A stretch of 64,000 nucleotides of DNA from Xenopus tropicalis (GCF_000004195.4 NC_030681.2:137361506-137425505); one strand, 5' to 3'; positions 1-10,843 are shown, numbered from the stretch's first letter. Program-made: numbers and translations. Notes: a model not told the origin generated them from the letters alone.

Positions 1-468
1 CCCCCCGGCCAGAGGTAAGGGTGTGTCTGGTGGTGTGATCTGCACCTCGAGCCATATATTTAATCTAGTGTGAGATGCAGGGTGCAGCAAGTCCCTGGGT
101 ACATGTGCTTATTGAATTAGTAATAAGGGGAGTGATATTGCATCACTTTAGCATCTGGGGTCTTCTTAAATCACCCCCTTCTTGGCATAAGGCACAGGTA
201 TGGTAGAAAGGAATGTGTATAGATACAAGTACCATTGTGAATAGCATTTAAAGGTTCTTCCATGCATCTTTGGCTTTTGCACTTGTGCTTGTATTTGTCC
301 AATAAGTGAAATCTCACCGTTCCTACTTCACTTGCAATTTATTTAACCTTACTTTGGTCCATAGTCTCAGTTGTGCCTGCAGAGCACCACATTCATTTAT
401 AATGCAGTTATTTTAATAATGGTTTGATGCAGAGTCACTCACAAACCTGTCCTTGTGCTGTACTTACA
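1..468. other. Single-copy stretch, nothing recognised
   Basis: No repeat family of this window and no convincing coding signal is visible. A donor-like AG|GTAAGG lies at 13-20 but has no open frame that would make it an exon end. Confidence 0.5.
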
Positions 469-469
469 G

Positions 470-503
470 GGTACAGGTATGGGATCTGTTATACAGAATG
501 CTT
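470..503 (+). mobile_element. Solo end of the GGTATGGGATC MITE family
   Basis: The sequence ACAGGTATGGGATCTGTTAT matches the left terminus of the large tandem-bearing elements at 4172, 11744 and 45202, but no body follows. It is a truncated remnant. Confidence 0.5.
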
Positions 504-574
504 ACACAGTGCTATGCATTGCCCACATAGCTGCCCTTTATTAAACAAGAAGGCATTGTGACCCTTTAGTACCA

Positions 575-668
575 ATACAATGGTACAGGTGACCAGTAAA
601 TGCTACCTACTGAGTGGCTGCTATTGGCTACTGCTCTGGGGCAAACGTAGTGCCTTTTATTACATAAC
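575..668 (+). repeat. Fragment related to the 20533-20653 element
   Basis: The segment from CAGGTGACCAGTAAATGCT to GTAGTGCCTTTTATTA follows the right half of the short inverted-repeat element at 20533-20653, with many substitutions. The left end is missing. Confidence 0.4.
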
Positions 669-1412
669 CCAACCCAACTCAGTACATCAGGACTACCAGC
701 AATGGTTAGTGTATTGAGTCAGATACAAAGGGAGTAGCCTGAAGCACAGCAGTGGGAATCAGTTTTTGACCCCTGTTGCTGCAGTTTGGGAGCATATCTC
801 TTGCTTGTGGCTTTGAGAAAATAATCAAGGTTTCTCCCCTGCAGATAACTGAATCTCTTTGACATTATTATTATTAATATTATTCCAATCCATGGACCCA
901 CACAAACTTCTAAGATTTCTGCTGCAGAAGCTCAGACATAATAAGTATATTTGGGTACAAGCAGTTGAACTTTCTCTGTATAGTTTTCAGTAACCTGTTT
1001 GATCTATATTTGTAGCAGTATCTAGAGGCACCGACACGCAGCACATTGGCTTTCTGTTTCCACTCACTGCTATTCTTAGAATCCTAACCACATCCTTAAA
1101 GGGGAAATTAGCAAGTAAAAATAAAAAGGGTCATTTTCTTATTCATTACTAAGAAAAAAACTTTTCTTATATCTGACGTTGATCTGAAGCTGATGTTCAA
1201 CATTTAGTATAATAAGTCAATATCAGTGTTATGACAATTTGCAGGAGGGCTTTTTAATGTTTAGTTTTTGTTGTGTTTTTTAGCTTGTTTACTGCGTGTT
1301 TGACTTTCTGTTTTCTTTCTGGGTCAGCAATGCCCAACAACCAGAAAGCAAAACCATGGCTGACTTCTTTTTATTAAGCAGTTTTCACTCCTAGTTTAAT
1401 GAGAACCACCCA
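669..1412. other. Mostly single-copy DNA with one T2-like end
   Basis: CCTTAAAGGGGAAATTA at 1095-1111 looks like a T2-type terminus (TTAAAGG) without a partner. The rest shows no recognised feature. Small open frames here have no protein character. Confidence 0.4.
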
Positions 1413-1659
1413 CAGTGTCGGACTGGCCCACCAGGATACCAGGAAAACTCCCGGTGGGCCCAGGTGTCAGTGGGACCTCTTGCTTCTAGCTATTTGGCCA
1501 ATTGCATGGTCATTCCCTATTTCTGTATGGGGAAAAGAGATGGAAGGATAGAGAAAAGAGACTTGGATAATAAAGAGGCTGAGGGAAAAAAGGAGAAATA
1601 ATAGTTTACAAAGTGGGCCTATGGTCTAAAGTCTTCTGGTGGGCCCCTGGCATCCCCTG
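1413..1659 (+). mobile_element. Non-autonomous hAT-type element, copy A
   Basis: It starts CAGTGTCGGACTGGCCCACC and is flanked by an imperfect 8-bp duplication (ACCACCCA at 1405-1412, ACCAGCCA at 1660-1667). Its right end is worn. It lies in inverted orientation to copy B 35 bp downstream. hAT assignment rests on the 8-bp target duplication and CAG ends. No transposase is encoded. Confidence 0.65.
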
Positions 1660-1694
1660 ACCAGCCACATTTATGTATATAGAGGCAATATATA

Positions 1695-1964
1695 CAGTGT
1701 CGGACTGGGACCTCAGGGGCCCACCAGAAAACCTTACACCATAGGCCCACTGTCCAAACTACTTTTCCTCCATTCCTCACCCAACCTCTTTATTCTCCTA
1801 GTTGCTTTTATTTACACGCTAGCATCTATTCCTCCATCTATTTCTCCTCTTTGTTCCCATTCAGAAAAAGGGAATGACCATCAAGCAGGTCAAATGGTGA
1901 GGAGCAGGAGGGCCCACTGACCCCTGGAGTTTTCCTGGTATCCCGGTGGGCCAGTCCGACACTG
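1695..1964 (-). mobile_element. Non-autonomous hAT-type element, copy B
   Basis: Terminal inverted repeats CAGTGTCGGACTGG / CCAGTCCGACACTG bound 270 bp. A perfect 8-bp target duplication AATATATA occupies 1687-1694 and 1965-1972, diagnostic of the hAT superfamily. It is the same family as copy A and the decayed insert at 42440. Confidence 0.85.
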
Positions 1965-2040
1965 AATATATATCTTTGTACTGCATGATAGACTGGCCCT
2001 CTGATTTACCTCTGTTCTAGTGGATATTGGAACGGTCTTA

Positions 2041-2400
2041 AGCTGGCCATACCCATCCAGATTTTAGTCTTCTTTTAATGAACATTTGAATATGGATCAT
2101 ACATTTAAATGAAACGATCTAAAACTAACATTCAGACTGAAATTGTAGGATAAATCAGAGGATGTTCTGTACATGAAATAATTGCCAGACACCAATCGTA
2201 AGAAAGTGACGTCCCAGAAATGTATTGTAGGTCCCCCAAGGTTAAAGTTAGATACACAATACAGGCGCAGATTTTATCTTTATCTGACCGAAATTTTCTA
2301 ATGTGGCCGACTAAACAACCAATTGCCCTGTACGATAATTTGGAACACGCATGGTCCAAAAACTTTTCATGCAATTATACTGGTGCGTGTATGACCAGCT
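2041..2400. mobile_element. TTA-target MITE (GGCCATACAC family)
   Basis: Left end AGCTGGCCATACCC follows TTA (2038-2040). The right end is CGTGTATGACCAGCT, then A-TTA (2402-2404). The termini and 3-bp TTA/TAA target suit a PIF/Harbinger-type MITE. The interior is diverged and non-coding. Confidence 0.6.
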
Positions 2401-2404
2401 ATTA

Positions 2405-2799
2405 ATAATATTCCCACCTTGAGGTGGTCAGTATTGGGCTGATCTGATCGTTTGGCCTTCAGGGTCAAAAGATTGGCTCATACATGCCTATATGCAAGCA
2501 GTCAGATGGGAAATTCAAACCTGCCTGATCGTCATCTGAGCGATTTTCTGCCAAACACACAGGGGTGTAACTACAGAGGAAGCAGACCTTGCAGTTGCGG
2601 GTTGTGTGGGGGGGGCAGGAGTGTAGGGAGCGCAAAAAGACCCTAATTAGTGAGAAATTCCAATATATCTTGGATATGGTTTGTGGCACTAAATTGATTT
2701 TGCTGCAGGGCCCAGTAACATCTAGGTACGCCACTGCATACACGAGTTGCCAAATTGGTCCCCGAATGAGCATCTTAAATCTGCCCATGTGTGGCCACC
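2405..2799 (-). mobile_element. TTA-target MITE, left-truncated and interrupted
   Basis: The interior motifs ACCTTGAGGTGG and GATCGTTTGGCC are the arm sequences of the GGCCATACAC family. It ends CCATGTGTGGCCACC at 2799. A 177-bp hAT element (2560-2736) is inserted in it. Confidence 0.55.
2560..2736 (+). mobile_element. Small hAT-type element inside a MITE
   Basis: Ends CAGGGGTGTAACTAC and GGTACGCCACTG belong to the CAGTGGCGTAACTA family, also at 26029, 28773 and 56065. Flanking octamers CAAACACA and CATACACG match at 6 of 8 positions, a worn hAT duplication. Confidence 0.6.
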
Positions 2800-2800
2800 G

Positions 2801-3250
2801 TAAAGGGGTGATTCACCTTTAAGTTAACTTTTAGTATGTTATAGCATGTCCTTTTCCTAGCAAGATAGCCATTGTCATGATTATATGTTTTTTTATAGTT
2901 TTTTAATTATTTGCTTTCCTCTTCTACATCTACCAGCTTTCAATGGGGGTCACTGACCCCAACAGCTAAAAACTATTGCTTTGTGATCTTACAATTTTAT
3001 TAATGTTATTTCTTTTAATTTCTTATCTTCTATTCAGGCCCTCTCCTATTCATATTCCAGTCTCTCACTTAAACAACTGCCTGGTTGCTAAGGTAAACAA
3101 TACCCTAGCAACCAGATAGTTGTTGAAATTCTACACTTAAGAGCTGCTGAAAAAACCTAAATAACTAAAAAAACTAAACTTCAAAATAATTGCTGATTGT
3201 TTCAGAATACTAGCGTCTATATCATGCTAGTGAAGTTAATTTAAAACCAG
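2801..3250 (+). mobile_element. T2/Kolobok-type MITE, long form
   Basis: Begins TAAAGGGGTGATTCACC, one T short of the canonical TTAAAGG. Contains the internal landmarks GGGGGTCACTGACCCC and GTTGCTAAGG...CCCTAGCAACCAGATAG. The right terminus is lost after AGTTAATTTAAA. Related copies lie at 19306-19725 and, inverted, at 50975-51236. Confidence 0.75.
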
Positions 3251-3695
3251 AAAGAGTGAGTGATTTCATGAGCAGAAGGAAGGAGTAAAGAAAATCCATT
3301 CCCCATATATTCCCCACATACACTGCTGAACTATGACCAGAGCAAGCAGGCTGTGTAGGAAGAGGCTGACGTTTTACAACCAGTGTATTACACCAGTGTA
3401 AAGTAGTGAGTTAGTAGCGAGTAGTAAGATTTTAAATGGGCTGCAGTATAATGGAATATATGAGCAGAATTACCTGTAGGAGGGAGAAATATTTTTTAAA
3501 ATCAATGAATTCATGTCTCCTGGTATCATAACACCGATTACCTTTAGTCATGTGGAAAGGAGTTTTTAAAAGGAAATAAACTAGACAATGGCTGTCATAA
3601 CTGCATCCATATATCATTATAAGTGTCAGTTAATGAATGGCAGTATGGCTCACTCACGTCAAGAAGGTGATTCGAAGGAAATGAAGGTGTTCTTA
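3251..3695. other. Single-copy stretch
   Basis: No recognised repeat. Only short open frames of low complexity. Confidence 0.4.
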
Positions 3696-3702
3696 TTTTG
3701 TC

Positions 3703-3866
3703 CATGTACAGTGAAACTGCAGTTTTACATACCCTGATTTTAAGTTTTCCATTATTTTACATTGTTTTTTTTGTGGTCACGCCAATATATAATACATTTC
3801 CCAGAATTTACAGTATTTTTTGGTCACCTGAAAAACATAAAATGCGGGCTCTGCTGTATTCTTACA
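3703..3866. mobile_element. Possible palindromic MITE, worn
   Basis: The left arm (ACAGTGAAACTGCAGTTTTAC) and the right arm read in reverse complement (ACAGCAGAGCCCGCATTTTA) are imperfect inverted repeats around an AT-rich core with TGGTCACGCC / TGGTCACCTG. No target duplication is clear. Confidence 0.35.
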
Positions 3867-3949
3867 TTTCTAATATCAACTCTTGTATTTCCAATATATA
3901 ATACTATATGATATCAATCAGCACATAGTATTAGGCCCATCTCTCTAGG

Positions 3950-4165
3950 AAAAAAGGGTAAACTTCTGTCATAATGCGACAAGACTTTTGGAGTTTAATG
4001 GAAATGAAAATCTGCAGCCAGAACCGCAGGCTGTAACACTACCTCAGGTAACTGGCTACATCAAACTGACGGGGATAAAACAGGCAGAAATACCATTTGG
4101 GCTGAAGGTATAGCTCTGCTGAAACCCACAATCTCTTTAGCAAGCAGTTTTGTTCTCAATATTGA
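3950..4165. promoter_or_regulatory. Repeat-free block, possible conserved non-coding DNA
   Basis: Balanced, non-repetitive sequence between two transposons. No open frame of note. The regulatory label is inference from texture only. Confidence 0.2.
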
Positions 4166-4171
4166 ACTACA

Positions 4172-5342
4172 GGTATGGGATACGTTATCCAGAAACCTGT
4201 GTTAATTAAATGATTTACATTTTTAAAAATGATTCCCTTTTCTCTGTAATAATAAAACAGTACATTGTACTTGATCCAAACTAAGATATAATTACCCCTT
4301 ATTGGGGGCAGAACAGTCCTATTGGGTTTATTTCATTGTTACATGATTCCTTTTTCTCTGTAATAATAAAACAGTACCTGTACTTGATCCCAACTAAGAT
4401 ATAATTACCCCTTATTGGGGGCAGAACAGTCCTATTGGGTTTATTTCATAGTTAAATGATTCCCTTTTCTCTGTAATAATAAAAAAGTACCTGTACTTGA
4501 TCCCAACTAAGATATAATTACCCCTTATTGGGGGCAGAACAGCCCTATTGGGTTTATTTCATGGTTAAATGATTCCCTTTTCTCTGTAATAATAAAACAG
4601 TACCGTGTACTTGATCCCAACTAAGATATAATTACCCCTTATTGGGGGCAGAACAGTCCTATTGGGTTTATTTCATGGTTAAATGATTCCCTTTTCTCTG
4701 TAATAATAAAACAGTACCGTGTACTTGATCCCAACTAAGATATAATTACCCCTTATTGGGGGCAGAACAGTCCTATTGGGTTTATTTCATGGTTAAATGA
4801 TTCCTTTTTCTCTGTAATAATAAAACAGTACCTGTACTTGATCCCAACTAAGATATAATTACCCCCTATTGGGGGCAGAACAGCCCTATTGGGTTTATTT
4901 CATGGTTAAATGATTCCCTTTTCTCTGTAATAATAAAACAGTACCTGTACTTGATCCCAACTAAGATATAATTACCCCTTATTGGGGGCGGAACAGCTCT
5001 ATTGGGTTTATTTCATGGTTAAATGATTCCATTTTCTCTGTAATAATAAAACAGTACCTGTACTTGATCCCAACTAAGATATAATTACCCCTTATTGGGG
5101 GCAGAACAGCCCTATTGGGTTTATTTAATGGTTAAATGATTCCCTTTTCTCTGTAATAATAAAACAGTACCTGCACTTGATCCCAACTAAGATATAATTA
5201 ATCTTTACTGGGGGCAAAACAATCCTATTGGTTTTAATTAATGTCTAAATGATTTTTTTAGTAAGCTTAAAGTATGTTCATCCAATTAAGGAAAGTTTCC
5301 ATATACAAGAAAACCCTCAGGTCCTGAGCATTCTGGATAACA
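4172..5342 (+). mobile_element. GGTATGGGATC MITE with internal 113-bp array, copy 1
   Basis: Left end CAGGTATGGGATACGTTATC. Right end carries CCTCAGGTCCTGAGCATTC and CTGGATAAC. Nine tandem units fill 4231-5250. The usual left-end block between the terminus and the array is partly deleted (CCTGTGTTAATTAAATGATT). No protein is encoded. Confidence 0.8.
4231..5250 (+). repeat. 113-bp tandem array, 9 units
   Basis: Units start at 4231, 4345, 4458, 4571, 4685, 4799, 4912, 5025 and 5138 (spacing 113-114). Each opens GATTCCCTTTTCTCTGTAAT and contains TATTGGGTTTATTTCATGG. The first unit and the degraded last unit differ most; middle units are nearly identical. Confidence 0.95.
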
Positions 5343-5374
5343 TAATTATAATAACATAACATAATAAAACTGAT

Positions 5375-5600
5375 CTGTTTGCTCCAGATCAGATACAGAT
5401 AAGCTCTGTAGAACACCATTATATTCTACATAGCTATCTGCTATGTAACCTGTGCATATATACAGCAGTATATTTATATAAACTTTAGCAGGGTTTCTGA
5501 AGTAAACACATCGGTTGTACCAGTGCAGGGCACCAATGCATTATATTTTAATTACTTTAAAACACTTTGTTTAGTGTTGCTGTTACTTTAAAACAAGATT
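5375..5600 (+). mobile_element. T2-type MITE, right part only
   Basis: TATCTGCTATGTAACCTGTG and CCAGTGCAGGGCACCAATGC match the interior and right half of the intact T2 element at 38481-39262. The left terminus is absent. The right end is altered (TGTTGCTGTTACTTTAAAAC). Confidence 0.6.
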
Positions 5601-5614
5601 CACCTGTAATCACT

Positions 5615-6086
5615 GGGGCTCATTTATAAACACTGGGCAAACTGTCGCCTGGACAGTAACCCATGTTTGCTTTCCTTGTTCAACCTGCAGCTGCCTAAAA
5701 TCCATTCACTGATTGGTTGCTATGAGTTAGAGCAGGGGTCCCCAAACTTTCTTACTCATGAGCCACAGTCAAATATAAAAAGACTTGGCGAGCAACACAA
5801 GCATCATAAAAGTTCATGGAGGTGCCAAATAAGGGCTAAGATTGGCTATTAGGTGCCTCTATGCACCCTATCAGCTTACAGGGGGCTTTATTTGGTAGGA
5901 AATCTTGTTTTTATTCAACCTAAACTTGCCCCCAAGTCAGGAATTCAAAAATAACTCCCTGGTTTGGGGGCACTGAGAGCAACATCCAAGGGGTTGGGGA
6001 GCAACATGTTGCCCCTGAGCCACTGGTTGGGGATCACTGAGTTAGAGCCTATGGGCAAATTGTCCCAGTGTTTATAAATATGCCCC
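5615..6086. mobile_element. Short MITE split by a hAT insertion
   Basis: Inverted ends GGGGCTCATTTATAAACACT / AGTGTTTATAAATATGCCCC bound about 157 bp of own sequence. The remainder is the hAT at 5733-6039 plus its duplication. A related but empty copy sits at 8647-8812. Confidence 0.75.
5733..6039 (-). mobile_element. hAT-type element, CCCCAACCAGTGGCTC family
   Basis: Ends CAGGGGTCCCCAAAC and GTTGGGGATCACTG. The perfect 8-bp target duplication AGTTAGAG lies at 5725-5732 and 6040-6047. It is the same subfamily as 15501-15808, in opposite orientation. Confidence 0.9.
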
Positions 6087-6363
6087 GGTGTCTATAGCAA
6101 CAAACAAGCTGCTACCTTCTTTATATGTAGTATATTGGCTGGCAGTCACAGTGGGCATCTTTAGATTAGAGCTCACATTGAACATTTAATGATATTATAT
6201 TGCTTCTTACAAGAGGAATCCTATTCATAATATCCTAATCAGTAGACCCAGGAATCAAATAATTAAAAGACTACATGGATAATAAATTCACAAATTAAAA
6301 TTTGTTAGGAAACCAAGTTGCCAATGTAGCATTTGCAGCAGCATCTACCACTGATATACAGTA

Positions 6364-6564
6364 AGGGTAAAGACACAAAGAGCTACTAGTAGCAGCTACT
6401 TTTTCATGGCTACTATACTCCAAAAAATCCCCTGCCATAGACAATACTGAGAATTGCCTCTGCTAAAACACACGTAGAGACAGTTATCAGTAAATGATCA
6501 GCATTGTCTATTTCTGTAGCCACGACAAGTATCTGCTACTAGTAGCTCCGTGTGTCTTCACCCT
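6364..6564. mobile_element. AGGGTAAAGACAC MITE, copy 1
   Basis: Inverted ends AGGGTAAAGACACAAAGAGC / CTCCGTGTGTCTTCACCCT. The interior repeats AGTAGCAGCTAC and CCATAGACAATACTGA. A second copy is at 34987-35185. The flanks AGTA...AGTA may be a target duplication. Confidence 0.7.
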
Positions 6565-6567
6565 AGT

Positions 6568-7140
6568 ACTGATATAATGTCTGGGGAAGGAACAAACTTT
6601 TCCCCCATAGCCATGCCAGTTAGAGGTAAAACAAAATACACAAAATAATGTGTAGAGGAAGAGGTCACACCAGTCACACATAGATATTCAACATCTTCCG
6701 AAATATCTACAATAAGTAAAATGTCAGCTTTTTGCCTTCTATAAGGATTTGTGTTGGGAGTTATTTCCATTGTATTGTACACAAGCAAGGATATACAGTA
6801 TGGAAAAACGTCCATAGGTACAAAGCCATACTAGTCAGTCAAATGATAAGGTTGTCGGAGAACAGGAGAAATATACATCTATGATATTATTCTTCTACAG
6901 CAACTAATCCCTTTTACTGCCATATAGATTCTATATTCCAGACACAATGCAATTTATCAATTGCTGGAAATTCTGGTCAGGATCTTGAGACCAATAGCAT
7001 GGCAAGTCCCAGGCCTGAATGCAATGAACTTGTATCTGGACATTTTGCCCAATACATCTGTCTAGGTTAGAAATGTTCCCATCACAGGACGAGGCCAGGC
7101 CAATGCGTCCCTCACCCAACAAGGCCTTAAGGCTGGTAGT
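6568..7140. other. Single-copy stretch
   Basis: No recognised repeats. Open frames on the minus strand (6558-6815, 6931-7143) have no protein-like features I recognise. Confidence 0.4.
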
Positions 7141-7870
7141 CATTAATAAGGTTTTTTTTTTTTACTTTACAGCTGTTATCTTATTAGAACTTCTACACAT
7201 GGGTCTCTTGGGCTCCTGACCCCCTTTCCAAACAGATCCAACATTTATTTATGTATGTGCTCCTGTAGCTTTAATCTAAATGGGAGAAACAGGAACAGAA
7301 GAGGAATGAAAAGAGCGGGAGAGCCAGAGAATAGAGCACATTCAGGTGGTAAAGTGGCCCTTTCCAATCCCACATGGGCGAATTACCGAGACAGCTTATT
7401 AGAGCACGGCACTTATTTGCAAGGCAGCAAAGACATTTATCAATGGGGAATAAACTCCAATTAAAACCTGCCATCTTTTGTCATGTTTCTTTCTGGCGAT
7501 TCCTGCTTCTAATGGAGAGGAAGTTTGGAGCACAAAGTTTTGTAGGATGAAACGGGTACGACAACAAAAGTAGTTTGACACACACACAAAAAAACTGAGT
7601 CGACAGGCAAGATTAAAAGCAAACTAAATCCTGCCAGCTCGTACCTCTTTAGACCATCTGTGCTGCATCGCTCTCAGGTCTTTTACATTGGTCATCATGG
7701 GAACAAAATGAAAGGCAGATTCCAGCAGTTTTTTTTAACTCTATTCACTATTCATCCAGGGCCCCATCGACTCCATATGGAACCAGCCAACTGCTGTGTT
7801 AAATCAGGGCCTTTTCCCAGAATTGACATGGTAATGAAGTCACAGAAAAGCCCTCCATAGGTATTCCCTT
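7141..7870. promoter_or_regulatory. Repeat-free block, possible conserved non-coding element
   Basis: From about 7255 to 7500 the sequence is complex and repeat-free, with homeodomain-like cores (GAATTACC, CTTATTAG, CCAATTAA). It follows a T10 run at 7152. The cis-regulatory role is inferred from texture and motif content only. Confidence 0.3.
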
Positions 7871-8008
7871 CTCCAGCAAATCCAGCCTTTTCACCCCATT
7901 CAGGCCCTAAAATTATCTCATAACATTACAACATCTGTGAGCTGTGTTTTTGCCTTTTTAGTGTCTGGTTTGTTTTATAACCCTTCCATGCCTTACAAAC
8001 TGGTAAAT

Positions 8009-8025
8009 GGGGGGGGGGGGGGGGG
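8009..8025 (+). repeat. G17 homopolymer
   Basis: An uninterrupted run of 17 G. Such a run can form a quadruplex and its length may be unreliable in the assembly. Confidence 0.95.
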
Positions 8026-8059
8026 CAACACAGGGTTCTGACACAACTATTACACTAAA

Positions 8060-8300
8060 AAAAAAAATGAAATTTGCTCCCCTCCCATCCTGTAATCACA
8101 CTTCCATTAGTGCTCATTTTAACTGTGCCCTTTGTTTTTAATTGGCTTTTAAACGGCCCACATCTTTCCCCGCTGTACTATGTTTAATTGCCTCAGCACT
8201 TTCTGACAGTATCGGTATTCAGTTAAACAGAAGGAGAGCCTTGGGTTTTAATAGGTTTAATTCCATAATAATAGCATTGCCTGAGGAACATCACATCATA
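8060..8300. promoter_or_regulatory. Repeat-free block, possible conserved non-coding element
   Basis: Dense TAAT/ATTA cores: CCATTAGTG, TTTTAATTGG, GTTTAATTGCC, GGTTTAATTCC. No open frame, no transposon signature. Texture is that of a developmental enhancer, but no comparison was possible. Confidence 0.35.
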
Positions 8301-8336
8301 ACCTCTGCCTATAGATAATATGAATGTATGTATATC

Positions 8337-8536
8337 TTTATTTATAAAGTGCTACTTATGTACGCAGCGCTGTACAGTAGAATACATTAATACAAACAGG
8401 GGGTTATTAAGATAATAATAGATAAATAAAAAGTATAACAATAAATACAAATAAACAAGATATAGTTGCAATAAGTTAAGAGTCAAAGACACAAGAGAAT
8501 GGAGGTAGAGCCCCATAGAGCTTACAATCTATATAT
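8337..8536 (-). mobile_element. L2/CR1-like retroposon 3' tail
   Basis: Reverse complement of a 3' end with ATTGTAAGCTCTATGGGGC, TACAGCGCTGCGTACATAAG and TTTATAAATAAAGATA. The GTAAGCTC...GGGCAGGG block is a known mark of L2/CR1-related retroposon tails. Same subfamily as 12547-12733 and 20993-21188. Confidence 0.65.
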
Positions 8537-8646
8537 ATTGGTTATTATTAAGCTATGCACTTTTACACTGGACTATGATTTCTGCTGTTACACTAAAAGA
8601 ATATTTGCTCCTTATAAATGCAATGCCAGAGTGCAAAATTTGATAT

Positions 8647-8812
8647 GGGGCTCATTGATAAACACTGGGCAAATTTACCAGGGCAGTAACCCATAGCAAA
8701 AAATCAATGATTAGCTTTTACCAGCCAGCTGCAAGTAGAACGATTAAATCAAACCTCTGATTTGTTGCCATGGAAAACTGCAAATTCAGCCCTTTTTCAT
8801 AAATTACTCCCC
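8647..8812. mobile_element. Short MITE, empty copy of the 5615 family
   Basis: Begins GGGGCTCATTGATAAACACT and ends ATAAATTACTCCCC, with CCATAGCAAAAAATCAATGA inside. It lacks the hAT insertion seen at 5733. Confidence 0.6.
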
Positions 8813-8829
8813 TGTGTCCTTTACCCACA

Positions 8830-9277
8830 ATTCTGCATTTTTTTACCCAGGATTCCAGCATAGTTGTCGGTACCGGCAAATTTGTGTCCACTGCAATCTA
8901 AACAATATGAACACAAAATAGAATCAATTTGTTAAAGCACGCCCAAGTTGCACCCTTATCTTTGTGCCTTAATGGTGTCACTTCCGGCATGAAGCGTCAA
9001 AGGACAAGGAGCCCCCCTAAAAGCATAACTTTTCCCAAATGATTGTCCACAATAGCCCTGAATGCCATATGTATTATGCCCAAAGCACCTATTTTTATTA
9101 GTATCCATGAAGAATATTGCTCTATGTTTAAATATTGCGGCTGCCATATTGGTTTTACTGATGTCATCAATTACCCCTGGCTTTTTGTGCCTATCGCCTG
9201 ATCACTCAGTGTTCAAGTCGGTGTAAACTAAAGGAGCTTACAATGCCTTATGTGCATAATATTGATTTTTTTTAGTC
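8830..9277. other. Single-copy stretch
   Basis: No recognised family. Contains GGTGTCACTTCCGGCATGAA, a phrase that recurs in frog repeats, but no terminus is visible. Confidence 0.35.
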
Positions 9278-9725
9278 TTAAAGTAACAGTTCAGTGTAAA
9301 AATGAAACTGGGTAAAATAGACAGACTGCGCAAAATAAAAAAAACATTTCAATATAGTTAGTTAGGCAAAAATGTAATCTATAAAGGCTGGAGTGAGCAG
9401 ATGTCTAACATAATAGTCTGAACACTACTTCCTCCTTTACAGCTCTCTAAGCTTGAGTGACTTGAGAGGGAGCTATATGGGACATACCAGTGACTTTAGG
9501 GGGGGGCATTTGGGACAAAACTGTTCAGTTAGTTTGCCTTTGAATCTGACCTATGTGTTCACAAACTAACTGAACAGTTATGTCCCATGTGGCCCCCCCT
9601 AAAGTCACTGACTAACTAAGAGCTGAAAGTAGAAAGTAGTGTTCTGGCTATTATGTTAGACATCTGCCCACTCCAAGTCTTAACATTTTACCCAGTTTTA
9701 TTTTTATACTGAACTGTTCTTTTAA
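9278..9725. mobile_element. T2-type MITE with long inverted arms
   Basis: Starts TTAAAGTAACAGTTCAGTG and ends ACTGAACTGTTCTTTTAA, so TTAA lies at 9278-9281 and 9722-9725. The arms fold over most of the 448 bp (CAGTGACTTTAGGGGGGG against CCCCCCCTAAAGTCACTG). Non-autonomous. Confidence 0.85.
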
Positions 9726-10840
9726 TCTGACTACAGGAGCACTTGCATTAAGTGATGTGACATTAGCCAAGTCTTTGAATATGGACAGATTGCTATAGAG
9801 CTGCAGGGGCCAAGTTGCATATTTGGGGTGACTTGTAAGTGGTTAGGCACTAATTATTATTCACCCTAATAGATGGCGAGGAGTGATGCTTAGGGATTTC
9901 TTGTACTTTAATTACAGCATTGGCATCCAGTTCATGTGGCTCAGTTGAGTTGAGTCCGTTAAAGCAACCCACTAAAAGAAACCTGGAGTTCCTCCATGTC
10001 CCGGCTTATGTTAATTCCAGGGTTCCCTTGGTGCATGCCTAATGCATGCCCTTGTGTGTAATACATCAGAGCAGCCAGAAGGGGCGCAAATGTGGCCCCT
10101 CTTGTTCTAATGATCAGTAAAACACATGGGCATCGGCTTTTCTGCACAAAGTATTGTTTTTTGGGGTGTTCTAGCTGGGGTTTAGCGTCACTGATCATCT
10201 TTAGGCCGTGAAGCCTGGTACTAACTTGGTTGCATAGCCATGCTGTTAATTTATATAAGTGCTTATGCCGGTTTCAGAACTTACCACCATGTCTGATTTA
10301 TAGATGTTTCTAGGAATGAGCCGTGCTCCCTGGTAGTGCTATCTAAATAAAATATACATACATATAAATCAAAAGATCCTACTGCAGTGACACAGTACTC
10401 CTGAGCGTATGTTTATAAACATGCAAATTTAGCTTTATGCCAAAAAAAACATCTGGCACAAAATGAATCACATATTTATAGCGCTCTGGTACATCAGTGA
10501 CAGCTTGGTTCCCCTTTGCACATAAATAGTGGATGTGAAACTCTGGTGAACCCGTTTAAAAAGTGCTTACACTGGGGGTACATTGGAATTTTACACAACC
10601 CTAAATTTGGAAAAGTCCATTGAAATCAATGGGAGCAAAATGTTGGAGTTTCCAAATGTGTGTGGAAAGGGGTAGAGTTTGGCACGGCTTGGAGAGCTGT
10701 CAGGATTTTCTGGGAGACTCCTGGATTTGTTTACAGGGGCAGAACAGGAATATGGTTTGGATGTAGTTAGGATTGGTAGGACATACAGCAAGTGGGCAAA
10801 AATCCTCATGGCGCAGGGCCTTCTCCTCCATTATGCCTTA
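9726..10840. other. Single-copy stretch, first part enhancer-like
   Basis: 9730-9960 is repeat-free with TAAT cores (CACTAATTATTATTC, CTTTAATTACAG). The remainder has no recognised element. Open frames at 9959-10198 and 10591-10809 look random. Confidence 0.3.
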
Positions 10841-10843
10841 GAG

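Noticed and set aside
12..20. AG|GTAAGG as a splice donor of an exon before the window
   Set aside because: Only 14 bases precede it, so no exon can be judged.
4231..5250. Regular direct repeats that could suggest a CRISPR array
   Set aside because: Units are 113 bp with no unique spacers, lie in a eukaryotic MITE and recur at three other sites.
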